Shown here piece by piece: positions 1 through 7,825 of a stretch of DNA of 22,579 nucleotides (within the stretch, counting starts at the first letter, position 1; each line of letters starts with the position of its first letter). The translations under genes were made by a program, and so were the position numbers. Below the pieces are notes generated by a model, which was given only the letters and a program-made list of their open reading frames with translations, had not been told where the DNA came from and did no database searches. The stretch comes from Serpentinimonas sp. (lineage in GTDB: Bacteria; Pseudomonadota; Gammaproteobacteria; Burkholderiales; Burkholderiaceae_C), in the NCBI GenBank assembly GCA_025458665.1, contig JALOSG010000012.1:1-22579 (forward strand), written 5' to 3'.

Positions 1-179
1 ACCGGATCCGGGGCGGTCATGGGCACGTGCTTGGCCTCGTAGGTCTGAACCAGCGTGACCAGGATATCCAGCCGGTCGCCATCCGGGCTGCCCAGTTCGG
101 GGTCTGAATCCATGAGGACGGATATCTCCCTGAGTGCGGCCGCGTAGTCTGCATGGGTGCGAATGGGGTGTATGTTCAT
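1..179 (-). CDS. higA: HigA-type antitoxin, 3' end cut by window edge
   Basis: This is the N-terminal 59 residues of a protein beginning MNIHPIRTHADYAAALREI. That opening, with a following stretch rich in Asp/Glu and the segment LVTLVQTYEAKH, is typical of HigA antitoxins with the long N-terminal arm ahead of the HTH domain. The HTH itself lies beyond the window. The gene follows higB by 13 bp on the same strand, the toxin-first order characteristic of higBA. By family knowledge HigA binds and neutralises HigB and represses the operon with its HTH. The gene is open at the window edge, so completeness cannot be judged. Confidence 0.8.
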   Translation of the reverse strand, partial: MNIHPIRTHADYAAALREISVLMDSDPELGSPDGDRLDILVTLVQTYEAKHVPMTAPDP

Positions 180-192
180 GGGGCTCCTGGGC

Positions 193-498
193 CTATACGG
201 CCATGTCAACGGTCTCGGCGTTCACAGCGTCGTACTCGCGGTGGGTTCCTACAAACTTTACGTACACGATTTGCAACTGGTAGGCCACCGCCACAATCAG
301 CCGGTAGTCGTTGCCCTTGATGTTGAAAACCACCCTTCGGTTCTTCAGCACACTGGCGGTCCGGTAATGGGCCTTGATGTCTGCGGGTTGCGTCCAATGC
401 GTGTTGGCAACTTCCTCGTACCAGGACTTGAGCGGTTGTTCTGCATCAGGGTGGCGCAGCCAGAATGCCCGAAGGGTGGATACGGCTATGACGCGCAT
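193..498 (-). CDS. higB: HigB-type toxin, mRNA interferase (RelE superfamily)
   Basis: The 101-aa protein starts MRVIAVSTLRAFW and contains HPDAEQPLKSWY near residue 16 and RVVFNIKGNDYRLIVAV near residues 54-70. These are hallmarks of the HigB branch of the RelE/ParE fold. Family members cut mRNA on the ribosome and are held inactive by HigA. Length is normal for the family. It is first in a two-gene operon with higA 13 bp downstream. A perfect inverted repeat lies between its predicted -35 and -10 boxes, as expected for autoregulation. Function is inferred from family resemblance; the sequence looks intact. Confidence 0.87.
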   Translation of the reverse strand: MRVIAVSTLRAFWLRHPDAEQPLKSWYEEVANTHWTQPADIKAHYRTASVLKNRRVVFNIKGNDYRLIVAVAYQLQIVYVKFVGTHREYDAVNAETVDMAV

Positions 499-504
499 GG
501 GCTC

Positions 505-533
505 AGTGTAGTCCCGTTTTGGGACTCTCGCAA
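505..533 (-). promoter_or_regulatory. higBA promoter with embedded operator
   Basis: On the minus strand, TTGCGA (533-528) and TACACT (510-505) are 17 bp apart. The spacer and its edges carry a perfect inverted repeat, AGTCCC-GTTTT-GGGACT (510-526). A repressor bound there would cover the polymerase site, the usual arrangement for HigA autorepression. The -10 box ends only 6 bases before the higB ATG, so the transcript would have almost no leader; no good ribosome binding site is visible. Confidence 0.6.
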
Positions 534-593
534 GAATACCGTTTCATCGCCACCCAGCCCGCGCCCGAACGCTCCGGCCACATAATTCCCCGC

Positions 594-1436
594 ATGCAGT
601 ACCGAGTCTTGGTAAGTTTGGGCATAGTTTGGGCAAGCTTGTCCTGGGCTGCAGCGGCACAGCCGCACCCCAAGCCCTTCCTGGACGCCCACTCCCACTA
701 CACCGCCGCCGATGCGCGGGCCCTGGGGCCGGCAGCCATCGTCCAGAAGCTGGATGAGGCGGGCGTGTCGCAGGTGGTGATTTCCGGCACGCCCGGGGCG
801 CTGGCGCAGGAACTGCACGCCCACGCGCCACAGCGCATCATCCCTTTGCTGGGAGTCTATGGTTCCGACGCCGACAAGGCCACGTGGATGCGCGACCGCA
901 GCCTGCCCGCGCGGGTGGCTGCGCAACTGCGCAGTGGCACCTGGGCGGGGCTGGGTGAGTTGCACCTGTTTGCCCAGGACGCGCACAGCGAGGTGTTTGC
1001 CGAACTCGTGCGCCTGGCAGCCGAGCATGGCCTGGTCTTGCTCCTCCACGGCGACGCCGAGGTGGTAGACCGTGCCTTTGAACTGGAGCCCGGCTTGCGG
1101 GTGCTCTGGGCACACCTGGGCACCCAGCCCGTGCCCGATACCGTGGCGGCGGTGCTGCAGCGGCACGCCCAGCGCGCCCTGTGGATAGACACCTCGGTGC
1201 GCGACGACCGCATAGCACCCAGCGGCCAGTTGCTGCCCGCATGGCGCGCCCTGTTCGAGGCCCACCCCGACCGCTTCGTGGTGGCCATAGACGCCTTCAG
1301 CACCCAGCGCTGGGGCCGCTATGCCCAGGTGGCTGGCCAGATCCGCCAATGGACGCAGCCGCTGGCCCCCGAACTGCGTGAACGCCTGTTGCGCAGCAAC
1401 GCCGAGGCGCTGTTCGCGCCTTGGACGAGGCGTTAG
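594..1436 (+). CDS. Exported amidohydrolase-family protein
   Basis: This 280-aa protein begins MQYRVLVSLGIVWASLSWAA, a Sec signal peptide with likely cleavage near AAAAQ. The mature part opens with FLDAHSHY, the HxH metal-binding motif at the end of the first strand of amidohydrolase (TIM-barrel) enzymes. LLLHGDAE and VLWAHLG are candidates for the later His ligands, and VVAIDAF for the terminal Asp. Substrate cannot be deduced. An upstream in-frame start at 519 would add 25 residues ahead of the signal peptide, so 594 is preferred. The gene converges on the efflux operon with 14 bp between stops. The ATG lacks a Shine-Dalgarno, but a CATAAT box lies at 581-586. Confidence 0.72.
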   Translation: MQYRVLVSLGIVWASLSWAAAAQPHPKPFLDAHSHYTAADARALGPAAIVQKLDEAGVSQVVISGTPGALAQELHAHAPQRIIPLLGVYGSDADKATWMRDRSLPARVAAQLRSGTWAGLGELHLFAQDAHSEVFAELVRLAAEHGLVLLLHGDAEVVDRAFELEPGLRVLWAHLGTQPVPDTVAAVLQRHAQRALWIDTSVRDDRIAPSGQLLPAWRALFEAHPDRFVVAIDAFSTQRWGRYAQVAGQIRQWTQPLAPELRERLLRSNAEALFAPWTRR

Positions 1437-1450
1437 AGGCACTTACAGGG

Positions 1451-2878
1451 TCAGGGCACAGCCGTACCTGCCATGGTGGCCCGATAAACCTCCACCACCG
1501 CGACGGCCAGAGCCTGCTGACTTTCCAGGCGCTCGCGCTCCAGCTGGTTGACCACCCGCAGGGCCTCCAGGGCGGTAGAGAGTGCTCCAACGCCCCGCTC
1601 GAACCGAAGCTGTGCCAAGTCCCTGACTTCCCGCTGAGTGTGGACGGCCTGCAGCGCGGCATCCCATTCGGCTTGTCGGGCGGCGACGCGTGCGAGGGCC
1701 ATTTCCGCATCGGCAAAGGCGGCCAGCACGGTCTGTTTGTAAGCGGCTGCGGCTGCCTGCTCGGTAGCCTTGCGGCCTGCAACCGCGGCATCCAGTTCCC
1801 CGAAGTCCAGCGCCCGCCACGCCAGCGACGGCGCGAGTGTGGCCAGCAGCGCATCGGTGGTTCCCAGGGTGGCCAGGCTGGTAGCAGCCATGCCTACACT
1901 GGCCAGCAGGTTCACCCGGGGGAAGCGCTCGGCGGCGGTGGCAGCCAGATCGGCCGATGCAGCGGCAAGCCGGAACTTGGCCGCGGCCACATCCGGGCGC
2001 CGGGCCAGCACCTGTGTCGGGGTCTCTGCAAAGGCTCCGAGTCCTCGGGGCTTGGGCATGGCCGCTTCACCCACAGTGGTGGCTGCGGAGGAGGGCGTGG
2101 TGGCCAGCAGCACGGCCAGGGCTTGGAGCGCGTCGGCCATTGAACCTGCCAGGCGGTCCCGGCTTGCCTGGGCGCTCTGGAGCTGTGCGCGGGCACGCCA
2201 CACGTCGGCCTGATTGACCGCGCCGCCGCGAAGCTGGGCTTCGGCCACCGCCACCAGGTCTTGTTCCAGTTGCACCGCTTTGGCGGCCAGACGATCTTGC
2301 GCTTGCAAGCCGCGAAGCTCGATGACCCGGCGCGCTGTTTCGGCGCTCAGACTCAGAGCCAGGGCGGCGTTGTCGGCCTCGCTCGCTTGCGCCCTGGCGT
2401 TCTCTGCCCCGACGACGGCCGCCGTGCGTCCAAAAAAATCGGGCTCCCAGGAGGCAGTCAAGTCTGCCCCCACGCTGTGGGTGTTGGCGTCAAAGCCCGG
2501 GGCTTTAGCTGGCGCGGTCTGTGAGGACAGCCGGTTCACCGAGGCGCCGGCTCCCACATCCATGCGCGGCCGCGTGCGGGCAACGGCCTGGCTGGCCAGT
2601 GCCCTGGACTGCTCTACCCGCAGGCGGGCCTGCTCCAGGTCCAGGTTCTGCGCGAGTACCTGCGTTACGGCGCGGTCGAGGCCTTGGTCTCCAAAGGCCA
2701 GCCACCAGGGCCCCTCCGGCGCCTTTTGCGCAGCGGCGGGCGCAGCTTGCGCCGCAAAGCGCTCGGGCAGCGCCACGGTGGGTGGGGCTTCGGGAGTGGG
2801 CAGGGCGGCGCACCCCGCCAGCAGCAGGGCCATGGCCAGCGCAGCCGGTGCGGCCCCAGCCCTTGCTGGGGCCCTCAC
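1451..2878 (-). CDS. Outer-membrane efflux lipoprotein, NodT/OprM type
   Basis: The 475-aa protein has a lipoprotein signal peptide ending in the lipobox LLAGC (Cys at residue 23) and two long TolC-like repeats rich in Ala, Leu, Gln and Arg. Family markers include WWLAFGDQGLDRAV after the mature N-terminus, ARRPDVAAAKFRLAAASADL in the middle and TALEALRVVNQLERERL near the C-terminus. It should form the trimeric outer-membrane duct of a tripartite pump. The start is a GTG overlapping the adaptor stop by 4 bases (GTGA), so the two are translationally coupled. It is the last gene of the operon, and its presence supplies a dedicated exit duct for the ABC exporter. Confidence 0.92.
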   Translation of the reverse strand: MRAPARAGAAPAALAMALLLAGCAALPTPEAPPTVALPERFAAQAAPAAAQKAPEGPWWLAFGDQGLDRAVTQVLAQNLDLEQARLRVEQSRALASQAVARTRPRMDVGAGASVNRLSSQTAPAKAPGFDANTHSVGADLTASWEPDFFGRTAAVVGAENARAQASEADNAALALSLSAETARRVIELRGLQAQDRLAAKAVQLEQDLVAVAEAQLRGGAVNQADVWRARAQLQSAQASRDRLAGSMADALQALAVLLATTPSSAATTVGEAAMPKPRGLGAFAETPTQVLARRPDVAAAKFRLAAASADLAATAAERFPRVNLLASVGMAATSLATLGTTDALLATLAPSLAWRALDFGELDAAVAGRKATEQAAAAAYKQTVLAAFADAEMALARVAARQAEWDAALQAVHTQREVRDLAQLRFERGVGALSTALEALRVVNQLERERLESQQALAVAVVEVYRATMAGTAVP

Positions 2879-3831
2879 CGGGTACCTCCCGTGACCACAA
2901 AGGCATCCACCTGCTGGCCGGGATAGAAGCCGCTGGCGCCGGCGGGCAGGGCATAGATGACTTGAAGCACGCGGGTGTCCACCCGTTCGCTCACGGCGTT
3001 GGTCAGTGAGCGCTTGGGAATCACCAGCGGGTCTATCCGCACGAACCTGGCCTGCACCTGGTTCTGTGAATCGCCACGCGGGCTGACGGTGGCGGCTGCA
3101 CCCGGGGTGAGTCTGGAGAGGTCGGCCTCATCGACATCGATGCGCACGTGCAACGGGTCCAGACGCCCCAGGGTAACCAAAGGCTCCTGAAGCTGAGCGG
3201 CCGGGGCAAACTGGCCAGGCCGCGCCGTCAGGCGCAACACGGTGGCATCGACCGGAGCGCGCACGCTGAGCTGGGCCAGCGCTGTGGCCGCTACGCGCAC
3301 CGCCGCCTGCGCCTGCCCCACGCCGGCCTCCGCGCTGGCTACCCTTGCCACTGCAGTATCTACCGCGAAGCGCCTGCGCTGAAGCTCCTCCGTGGTCATC
3401 GCACGGGCGTCACCAATTCCCTCGTACAGCGCCAGGCTTGCGCGGCGTTCCTGAAGCAGGACCTGCGCCTCCGCCACCTGCTGGCGGGCCACCAGCAGGG
3501 CAGCCTCGCGCTGTGCCAGCTCGGCCCGGGCGGCACGGGCATCGAGCGTGAACAGCACCTCACCTCGTCGGACCGACTGGCCCACCTGCACATGCACCGC
3601 ATCGATGACGCCGGGGCTGGCCGCAGCAATGGCGAGCAGCTCGCTGGAGGGTTCCACCAGCCCCGCACCGGCAATCAGCTCAACGGCCGCCGGTGCGGTG
3701 GCGGGCGGGTTGGCCAGCGTCATCCGGTTGTCTTGCGGCTGGTTGCCCGCGATGATGCGGTAGGCCGTGAACGCCAGCAGCAGAGCCACCAGAGGTATTC
3801 CCCAGCGGGCCAGAGTCTGCTTGATCTTCAT
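2875..3831 (-). CDS. HlyD-type periplasmic adaptor of ABC exporter
   Basis: This 318-aa membrane fusion protein has one N-terminal membrane segment (about residues 10-28, WGIPLVALLLAFTAYRI). A lipoyl-like half-motif (SPGVIDAVHVQVGQSVRRGEVLFTLD) follows, then an alanine/glutamine-rich coiled coil, the second lipoyl half (LSVRAPVDATVLRL) and a beta-barrel region (RIDVDEADLSRLTPG). It should bridge the inner-membrane permease and the NodT-type duct. The organisation resembles DevB/MacA adaptors of ABC exporters. The ATG at 3831 was chosen because the membrane segment follows at once and AGGA-like bases lie upstream; a start at 3942 would overlap the ATPase gene. It is 25 bp downstream of the ATPase gene. 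Confidence 0.88.
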   Translation of the reverse strand: MKIKQTLARWGIPLVALLLAFTAYRIIAGNQPQDNRMTLANPPATAPAAVELIAGAGLVEPSSELLAIAAASPGVIDAVHVQVGQSVRRGEVLFTLDARAARAELAQREAALLVARQQVAEAQVLLQERRASLALYEGIGDARAMTTEELQRRRFAVDTAVARVASAEAGVGQAQAAVRVAATALAQLSVRAPVDATVLRLTARPGQFAPAAQLQEPLVTLGRLDPLHVRIDVDEADLSRLTPGAAATVSPRGDSQNQVQARFVRIDPLVIPKRSLTNAVSERVDTRVLQVIYALPAGASGFYPGQQVDAFVVTGGTR

Positions 3832-3856
3832 GGTGGTGGTTCCTGTCCTTGTGGGT

Positions 3857-4582
3857 TTACTGGGCGCTGCCGATGCCACTGCCTGCGGGCGGGTCAATGA
3901 CGTGGCCGTCTTCCATGTGCACGATGCGGTCGGCCAGATCAAAGATGCGGTTGTCGTGCGTGACCACGATGCAGGCGCGGTCCTGTGCCACAGCCGCTTC
4001 GCGCAGCAGTTCCATCACCGTGTGCCCGGTCTTGGCGTCCAGTGCTGCGGTGGGCTCGTCGCACACCACCAGGCGCGGCCCGTGCACCAGCGCACGGGCA
4101 ATGGCCACACGCTGCTGCTGGCCGCCAGAGAGCTGGCTGGGCAGCTTCCCGAGGTGGTCTCCCAGGCCCAGGCGGTGGAGCATGTCGCTGGCGCGCTCCA
4201 GTGCAGGCCGGCGGGCCATGCCTGCAGCCGCCAGGGCCACGCAGGCGTTCTCGGCGGCGGTGAGGGTGGGCAGCAGGTTGTATTGCTGGAAGATGAAACC
4301 CACCGTCTGCCGCCTGAAACGCACCAGTTCTGCTCTTTTCATGCGCGTCAGTTCCTGCCCGAACACGCACACCTCGCCCTGCGTGGCCGAGAGCGTTCCT
4401 GCAATGATGGAAATGAGCGTGGTCTTGCCGCAACCCGAGGGGCCCACCAGCAGCGAGAGCTGCCCCGCCGCAAAGGTCGTGTCTATGCCGCGCAGCACTT
4501 GCAGCGTCTGCGAGCCGTCGGTGAATTCCTTGACAAGTCCGCGGCAAACCACGGCACTGGGTGTGGTGGCGCTCATGGGCAT
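3857..4582 (-). CDS. ABC exporter ATPase, LolD/MacB/DevA type
   Basis: The 241-aa nucleotide-binding subunit has every core motif: Walker A GPSGCGKT (47-54), Q-loop (FQQYN, about 98-102), signature LSGGQ (151-155), Walker B LVVCDEPT with D175/E176, and the switch His in VVTHD (H209). It should power the FtsX-like permease encoded just upstream. The ATG at 4582 overlaps the permease stop by one base (TGATG), so it is translationally coupled. An in-frame TTG at 4585 and an ATG at 4576 are alternatives. This class usually drives lipoprotein, macrolide, peptide or glycolipid export by mechanotransmission; the cargo here is unknown. Confidence 0.94.
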   Translation of the reverse strand: MPMSATTPSAVVCRGLVKEFTDGSQTLQVLRGIDTTFAAGQLSLLVGPSGCGKTTLISIIAGTLSATQGEVCVFGQELTRMKRAELVRFRRQTVGFIFQQYNLLPTLTAAENACVALAAAGMARRPALERASDMLHRLGLGDHLGKLPSQLSGGQQQRVAIARALVHGPRLVVCDEPTAALDAKTGHTVMELLREAAVAQDRACIVVTHDNRIFDLADRIVHMEDGHVIDPPAGSGIGSAQ

Positions 4583-5724
4583 CAACCCCGGAACACCGCT
4601 GCCGGGTCGAGCTTGAGCACGCGGCGCAAGCCGCCCAGCCCTGCCCAGGCAATGATGAGTACCACAATGGCCGCCGATAGCGCCGCCACCTGCCAGGGCA
4701 CGAAGAAGCCCTGAAATGCCAGCACGTTCTGCGCGCTGGTCTCCACCAGCCAGGTAGCCATGCCCAGGCCTATGGCGTAGCCCACCACGCCCACCACGGC
4801 GCCCTGCAGCATCACCATGCCGGCCAGCTGCCAGCCCGATACGCCAATGGCCCGCAGCGCGCCGAACTGCCTCGCGTTGTCGCGGATGAACAGCGAGAAG
4901 GTCAGCGCCACCACCACAATGCCCACCACCACGCCCAGCGTGACCACCGAAGCGAAGCTTTGCGGAATGCCGGTGTTGAAGATGATGTAGCGCTGCGTGG
5001 CGTCGCGGAATTCCTCGCGCGAGAGGGCCTTGAGCCCGGTCACGTCCTGGATGCGCTGGGCCACCGCGCGGGGGTCTTCGCCCGGGGCGGCTTTGGCCAG
5101 CACGAAGCTCAGGCGGTTGCGGCCTCCCGGCGCAAACGACAGCGCGGTGCCGTAGCGCGCGTATATCTGTACCTGCTGGGAAAGCGTCTGGCTGGTATCC
5201 AGCAGCCCCACCACCACCGCACGGCTGTCATTGAGCTCCAGTTCCAGCCCGGGCTCGAAGGGCCTGTCCTTGAACAGGAAAGTCCAGCCACTGCCGTTGA
5301 GCATCACGGCGCCCGGCGCACTGAGCGCCTCCCGCGTTCCGTGCGACAGCTGCGCCGGCAGCCCTGCCAGAGACGCGTCGTCCACCCCCACCAGGGTAGC
5401 CGCCGTGAGTTCCACCCCTGCCGTGGCTATGGTGGTGGTGGTGCGCAGGTGCGGCGCCGCCCAGGCCACACCGGGCACCCCCCGCACGCGTTGAAGAGCG
5501 GTATCGGGCAGCCCGCGGGCGCCGTCAATGAACTGCACGCGCGGGTCCATGACCCAGATGTCGGCGTCGCGCACCTCCACCACGGCCGCCGCAGAGCGTT
5601 GCAACAGCCCCAGGAAGATGGAGCTTTGCTGGGTAATCAGCAGCACCGAAAACGCCACCCCGAAAATCATGCCAAGGTACTTGGCGGTGTCGCCAACCAG
5701 CATACGAAGGGCAATCCAGCTCAT
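4582..5724 (-). CDS. ABC exporter permease, FtsX/MacB/DevC type
   Basis: The 380-aa membrane protein has one N-terminal membrane helix (about 15-35), a periplasmic domain of about 230 residues, and three C-terminal helices containing GVVVGIVVVALTFSLFI and RQFGALRAIGVSGWQL. The latter is the FtsX-family coupling segment (LRAIG). This is the single-module four-helix topology of MacB-like permeases, working as a dimer with the downstream ATPase. It is the first gene of the operon. Its ATG at 5724 lies only 39 bp from the divergent tetR start, which leaves little room for two full promoters. Confidence 0.9.
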   Translation of the reverse strand: MSWIALRMLVGDTAKYLGMIFGVAFSVLLITQQSSIFLGLLQRSAAAVVEVRDADIWVMDPRVQFIDGARGLPDTALQRVRGVPGVAWAAPHLRTTTTIATAGVELTAATLVGVDDASLAGLPAQLSHGTREALSAPGAVMLNGSGWTFLFKDRPFEPGLELELNDSRAVVVGLLDTSQTLSQQVQIYARYGTALSFAPGGRNRLSFVLAKAAPGEDPRAVAQRIQDVTGLKALSREEFRDATQRYIIFNTGIPQSFASVVTLGVVVGIVVVALTFSLFIRDNARQFGALRAIGVSGWQLAGMVMLQGAVVGVVGYAIGLGMATWLVETSAQNVLAFQGFFVPWQVAALSAAIVVLIIAWAGLGGLRRVLKLDPAAVFRG

Positions 5725-5763
5725 GCGTGAGACCCTTCAGACAGGCTGCGAAATGGAGCAAAA

Positions 5764-6399
5764 TTGCAGGAGATGACTGATGCAAGACCCTCTGCTGCGG
5801 GCAGACCGCTGAGCGATGCCAAGCGCGAGATGATCCTTTCGGCCGCCCGCCGAGTGTTCCTGGAGGAGGGGTTCGATGGCGCCAGCATGCAGCACATCAC
5901 GGCGCTGGCTGGCGTGTCCAAAGCCACCGTCTACAACCACTTCCCCAGCAAAGACCAGCTGTTCGAGGCGGTGATGCTGGAGCAGGTGCGCCAGCTGCGG
6001 GAGCAAACGTTCAGCCTGAGCGGTCAGCTGGGCCGGCCTGAAGACGTGCTGTTTGGCCTCGGCATCGGGTTCATGAGCGGCATCCTGCAGCCACAGAACA
6101 TGAAGCTGGCCCGGCAACTGGTGTCGGAGGGCTGGCGCTTTCCGCACCTGGGGCGCGCCTTCATGGAGGAAGGCCCCACAAGGGGCACGCAGCTGCTGGC
6201 CCACTACCTTCAAGCCCTGTGCAGCCAGGGCGTGCTGCGCATGGAGGACACCACGCTGGCGGCGCAGCAGTTCATTGCCCTGGTTGAAGTAGGGCAGGCG
6301 AACGTGGCGCACATGACCGGCGAGTTTCCGTCGCCCGCCCAGATGGCGCAGCGCGTGCACAGCGCGGTGCGGCTTTTCATGCGGGGTTATGCACCCTGA
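5764..6399 (+). CDS. TetR-family repressor next to ABC exporter
   Basis: The 208-211-aa protein has a TetR N-terminal HTH: KREMILSAARRVFLEEGFDGASMQHITALAGVSK... followed by TVYNHFPSKDQLFEAV at about residues 55-70. The C-terminal part is the variable ligand-binding domain. Its divergent position suggests it controls the exporter operon. Two starts compete: TTG at 5764 preceded by GGAG with 5-base spacing, or ATG at 5773, where AGGAG directly abuts the ATG and is too close to work. The TTG is annotated on that basis, with moderate certainty. The stop codon lies inside the first copy of a 15-bp tandem repeat. Confidence 0.88.
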   Translation: MQEMTDARPSAAGRPLSDAKREMILSAARRVFLEEGFDGASMQHITALAGVSKATVYNHFPSKDQLFEAVMLEQVRQLREQTFSLSGQLGRPEDVLFGLGIGFMSGILQPQNMKLARQLVSEGWRFPHLGRAFMEEGPTRGTQLLAHYLQALCSQGVLRMEDTTLAAQQFIALVEVGQANVAHMTGEFPSPAQMAQRVHSAVRLFMRGYAP

Positions 6400-6422
6400 C
6401 AGCTGGTACCCTGACAACTGGT
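6393..6422. repeat. 15-bp tandem duplication over tetR stop
   Basis: ACCCTGACAGCTGGT (6393-6407) is followed immediately by ACCCTGACAACTGGT (6408-6422), 14 of 15 bases identical. The first copy contains the tetR TGA stop. It looks like a recent local duplication with no evident function. Confidence 0.8.
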
Positions 6423-6534
6423 AGCCCATGTGGGTCAGTCAGCCGGCGTGGCCTGTGGCGCGGTGGATGGGACGGCAGGATCGGGTCGATGTCATGGGGT
6501 GGGTTTCTGGTTCGGCACGGAGTGTACCCAAAAA

Positions 6535-6550
6535 TGAACCGAACCGTTCA
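6535..6550. promoter_or_regulatory. Candidate TetR-type operator in convergent gap
   Basis: TGAAC-CGAACC-GTTCA is an inverted repeat with 5-bp arms, AT-rich on its left flank, in the 206-bp gap between the tetR 3' end and the next minus-strand gene. GAAC/GTTC half-sites are common for TetR regulators of efflux genes. No gene starts next to it, so the target is unclear; it may serve a minus-strand promoter reading through tetR antisense toward the exporter, or be a relic. The rest of 6400-6605 shows nothing else recognisable. Confidence 0.4.
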
Positions 6551-6605
6551 GTATGGTCTTTGCCCGGATGGCGCTGTTGCAGGCCCACCCGCCGGACAAC
6601 AGATC

Positions 6606-6938
6606 TCAGGGCAGGTGGCGTTCCAGCGTGAACCAGGCCGTCAGGCGCGCCACCAGCAAGCCGCCATTGGCCACCGCGAGGATGGGCCATGCCTCGATGA
6701 TGCGGCTGGGGTCTGGCATCAGCAGTGCGCCCAGCCCCGCGAACAGCAACACCACCCCGTTGAAGCGCCACCAGTTGCCCCAGCGGTTGAGGGGCCGTGA
6801 GCGCAAGACAGGCGCCTGCGCAGCGCTGAAGTCGTCCAGGCAACGTTCATGCAGCGCAATCAGGGACCGGCCCACCACCACCAGTTCGGCCCGCGTGCGT
6901 ATGGGCTCTTTGCAGTGGTGGCAATGGATGGTGGGCAT
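6606..6938 (-). CDS. Small membrane protein with N-terminal Cys/His cluster
   Basis: The 110-aa protein starts MPTIHCHHCKEPIRTRAEL. CxxC plus a later HERCLDDF segment (about residues 31-38) could make a small zinc-ribbon-like site. Two hydrophobic stretches follow (about 61-76, VVLLFAGLGALLM, and about 83-99, AWPILAVANGGLLVARL). I do not recognise the family. It lies 50 bp downstream of the anti-sigma gene on the same strand and is probably the third gene of the sigma operon, perhaps an accessory envelope sensor. The ATG at 6938 is preferred because the cysteine cluster follows at once; longer starts overlap the anti-sigma coding region. Confidence 0.62.
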   Translation of the reverse strand: MPTIHCHHCKEPIRTRAELVVVGRSLIALHERCLDDFSAAQAPVLRSRPLNRWGNWWRFNGVVLLFAGLGALLMPDPSRIIEAWPILAVANGGLLVARLTAWFTLERHLP

Positions 6939-6988
6939 GGGCGTGAATATACGGCTGGCGTTGCGGTGAAAGAGCAGGGTTCCGTCCT

Positions 6989-7825
6989 CTATCGGGTGCC
7001 GCGCATCAGATCGGCTTCTTCCTGTTCGGTCAGTTCCCGCCATTCGCCAGAAGACCGAAGGAAACGGTCGATGTCTGCCTGTGCGGTGCTGCTTGCTGTC
7101 TGGTAGCCATTCGGCGTGATGGCCTGGCGCACGGCATGCGCCACCGTCCACTGTCCTGCAGGGTCTTGGCACAGCAGGGCATGTGCTTCGTTCAATTCAG
7201 GCCCACTGGAGCGTTCGGTCACCTCTCGGCACCAGAGTCCTTCGGGGCTTTGCAGGCTGGCCACCACGCTCAGTTCCCGGCGTGGCAGTTGCACCTGCGC
7301 ACCGCTGCGCGCACCTTGAAGCAGGGTGAGCAGGGCAGGGTCGGACACTGCGCTGCCTGCCGCCGTCCAATCTGGCTCGGCAGTGTGGCCCGCGTAGTTC
7401 CCGGGCTCGCGCAACACCGCGGTTGCCACCACCGCTCCCACTGCTATCCACGCCACCGAAGCCAGGGCCGCTGCGCCCATCCGCCCTGGCACAAGCAGCG
7501 CCATCCACCGCTCCACGCGGGCCCACAGGTTCGCGGGCTGCGGGCTGGTGTCGCCGCGCCGTGGCTGCGGCGGCTGGCTGGTCTGGGCCGGCCAGGGGGC
7601 CTTCCATATGGCATCAATCAGGCGGGCGGGGACGGGCTCCTGCAGCTTGGCCCGGTAGGCCAGCTGGACCGCCTCGGCGCTCACCACCAGCTCCTGCAGC
7701 CGTTCACGCAGGGCTGCATCTGTCTCCAGGCGCGCCTCCATGGCGTGGTAGTCGGCTTCGTGTTCCATCTGCCCGTCCAGGTAGGCCAGCAACTGCTCGT
7801 CGGTGTGTGGCATGTCAGCGTCCAT
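6989..7825 (-). CDS. Membrane anti-sigma factor
   Basis: The protein (278 aa from 7825) opens with MPHTDEQLLAYLDGQM, the DEELLAYLDGEL-like N-terminus of proteobacterial anti-sigma factors. A Pro-rich linker follows, then one membrane helix (GAAALASVAWIAVGAVVATAVL, about 125-146) and a periplasmic domain of about 130 residues. The N-terminal domain lacks the HxxxCxxC zinc motif of redox-sensing ZAS proteins. Instead there are two cysteines in the periplasmic part (LWCREV and ALLCQD) that could form a disulfide. It overlaps the sigma gene by a few bases. Starts at 7840, 7825 and 7813 are all in frame; 7813 lies one base past the sigma stop. It should hold the sigma factor inactive at the membrane until an envelope signal arrives. 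Confidence 0.82.
   Translation of the reverse strand: MDADMPHTDEQLLAYLDGQMEHEADYHAMEARLETDAALRERLQELVVSAEAVQLAYRAKLQEPVPARLIDAIWKAPWPAQTSQPPQPRRGDTSPQPANLWARVERWMALLVPGRMGAAALASVAWIAVGAVVATAVLREPGNYAGHTAEPDWTAAGSAVSDPALLTLLQGARSGAQVQLPRRELSVVASLQSPEGLWCREVTERSSGPELNEAHALLCQDPAGQWTVAHAVRQAITPNGYQTASSTAQADIDRFLRSSGEWRELTEQEEADLMRGTR

Noticed and set aside
157..585. Plus-strand frame over higB
   Set aside because: Shadow of higB; composition is not protein-like and higB/higA have clear family motifs.
486..1442. Long minus-strand frame opposite the amidohydrolase
   Set aside because: GC-rich antisense frame without motifs; the plus strand has a signal peptide and an HxH motif.
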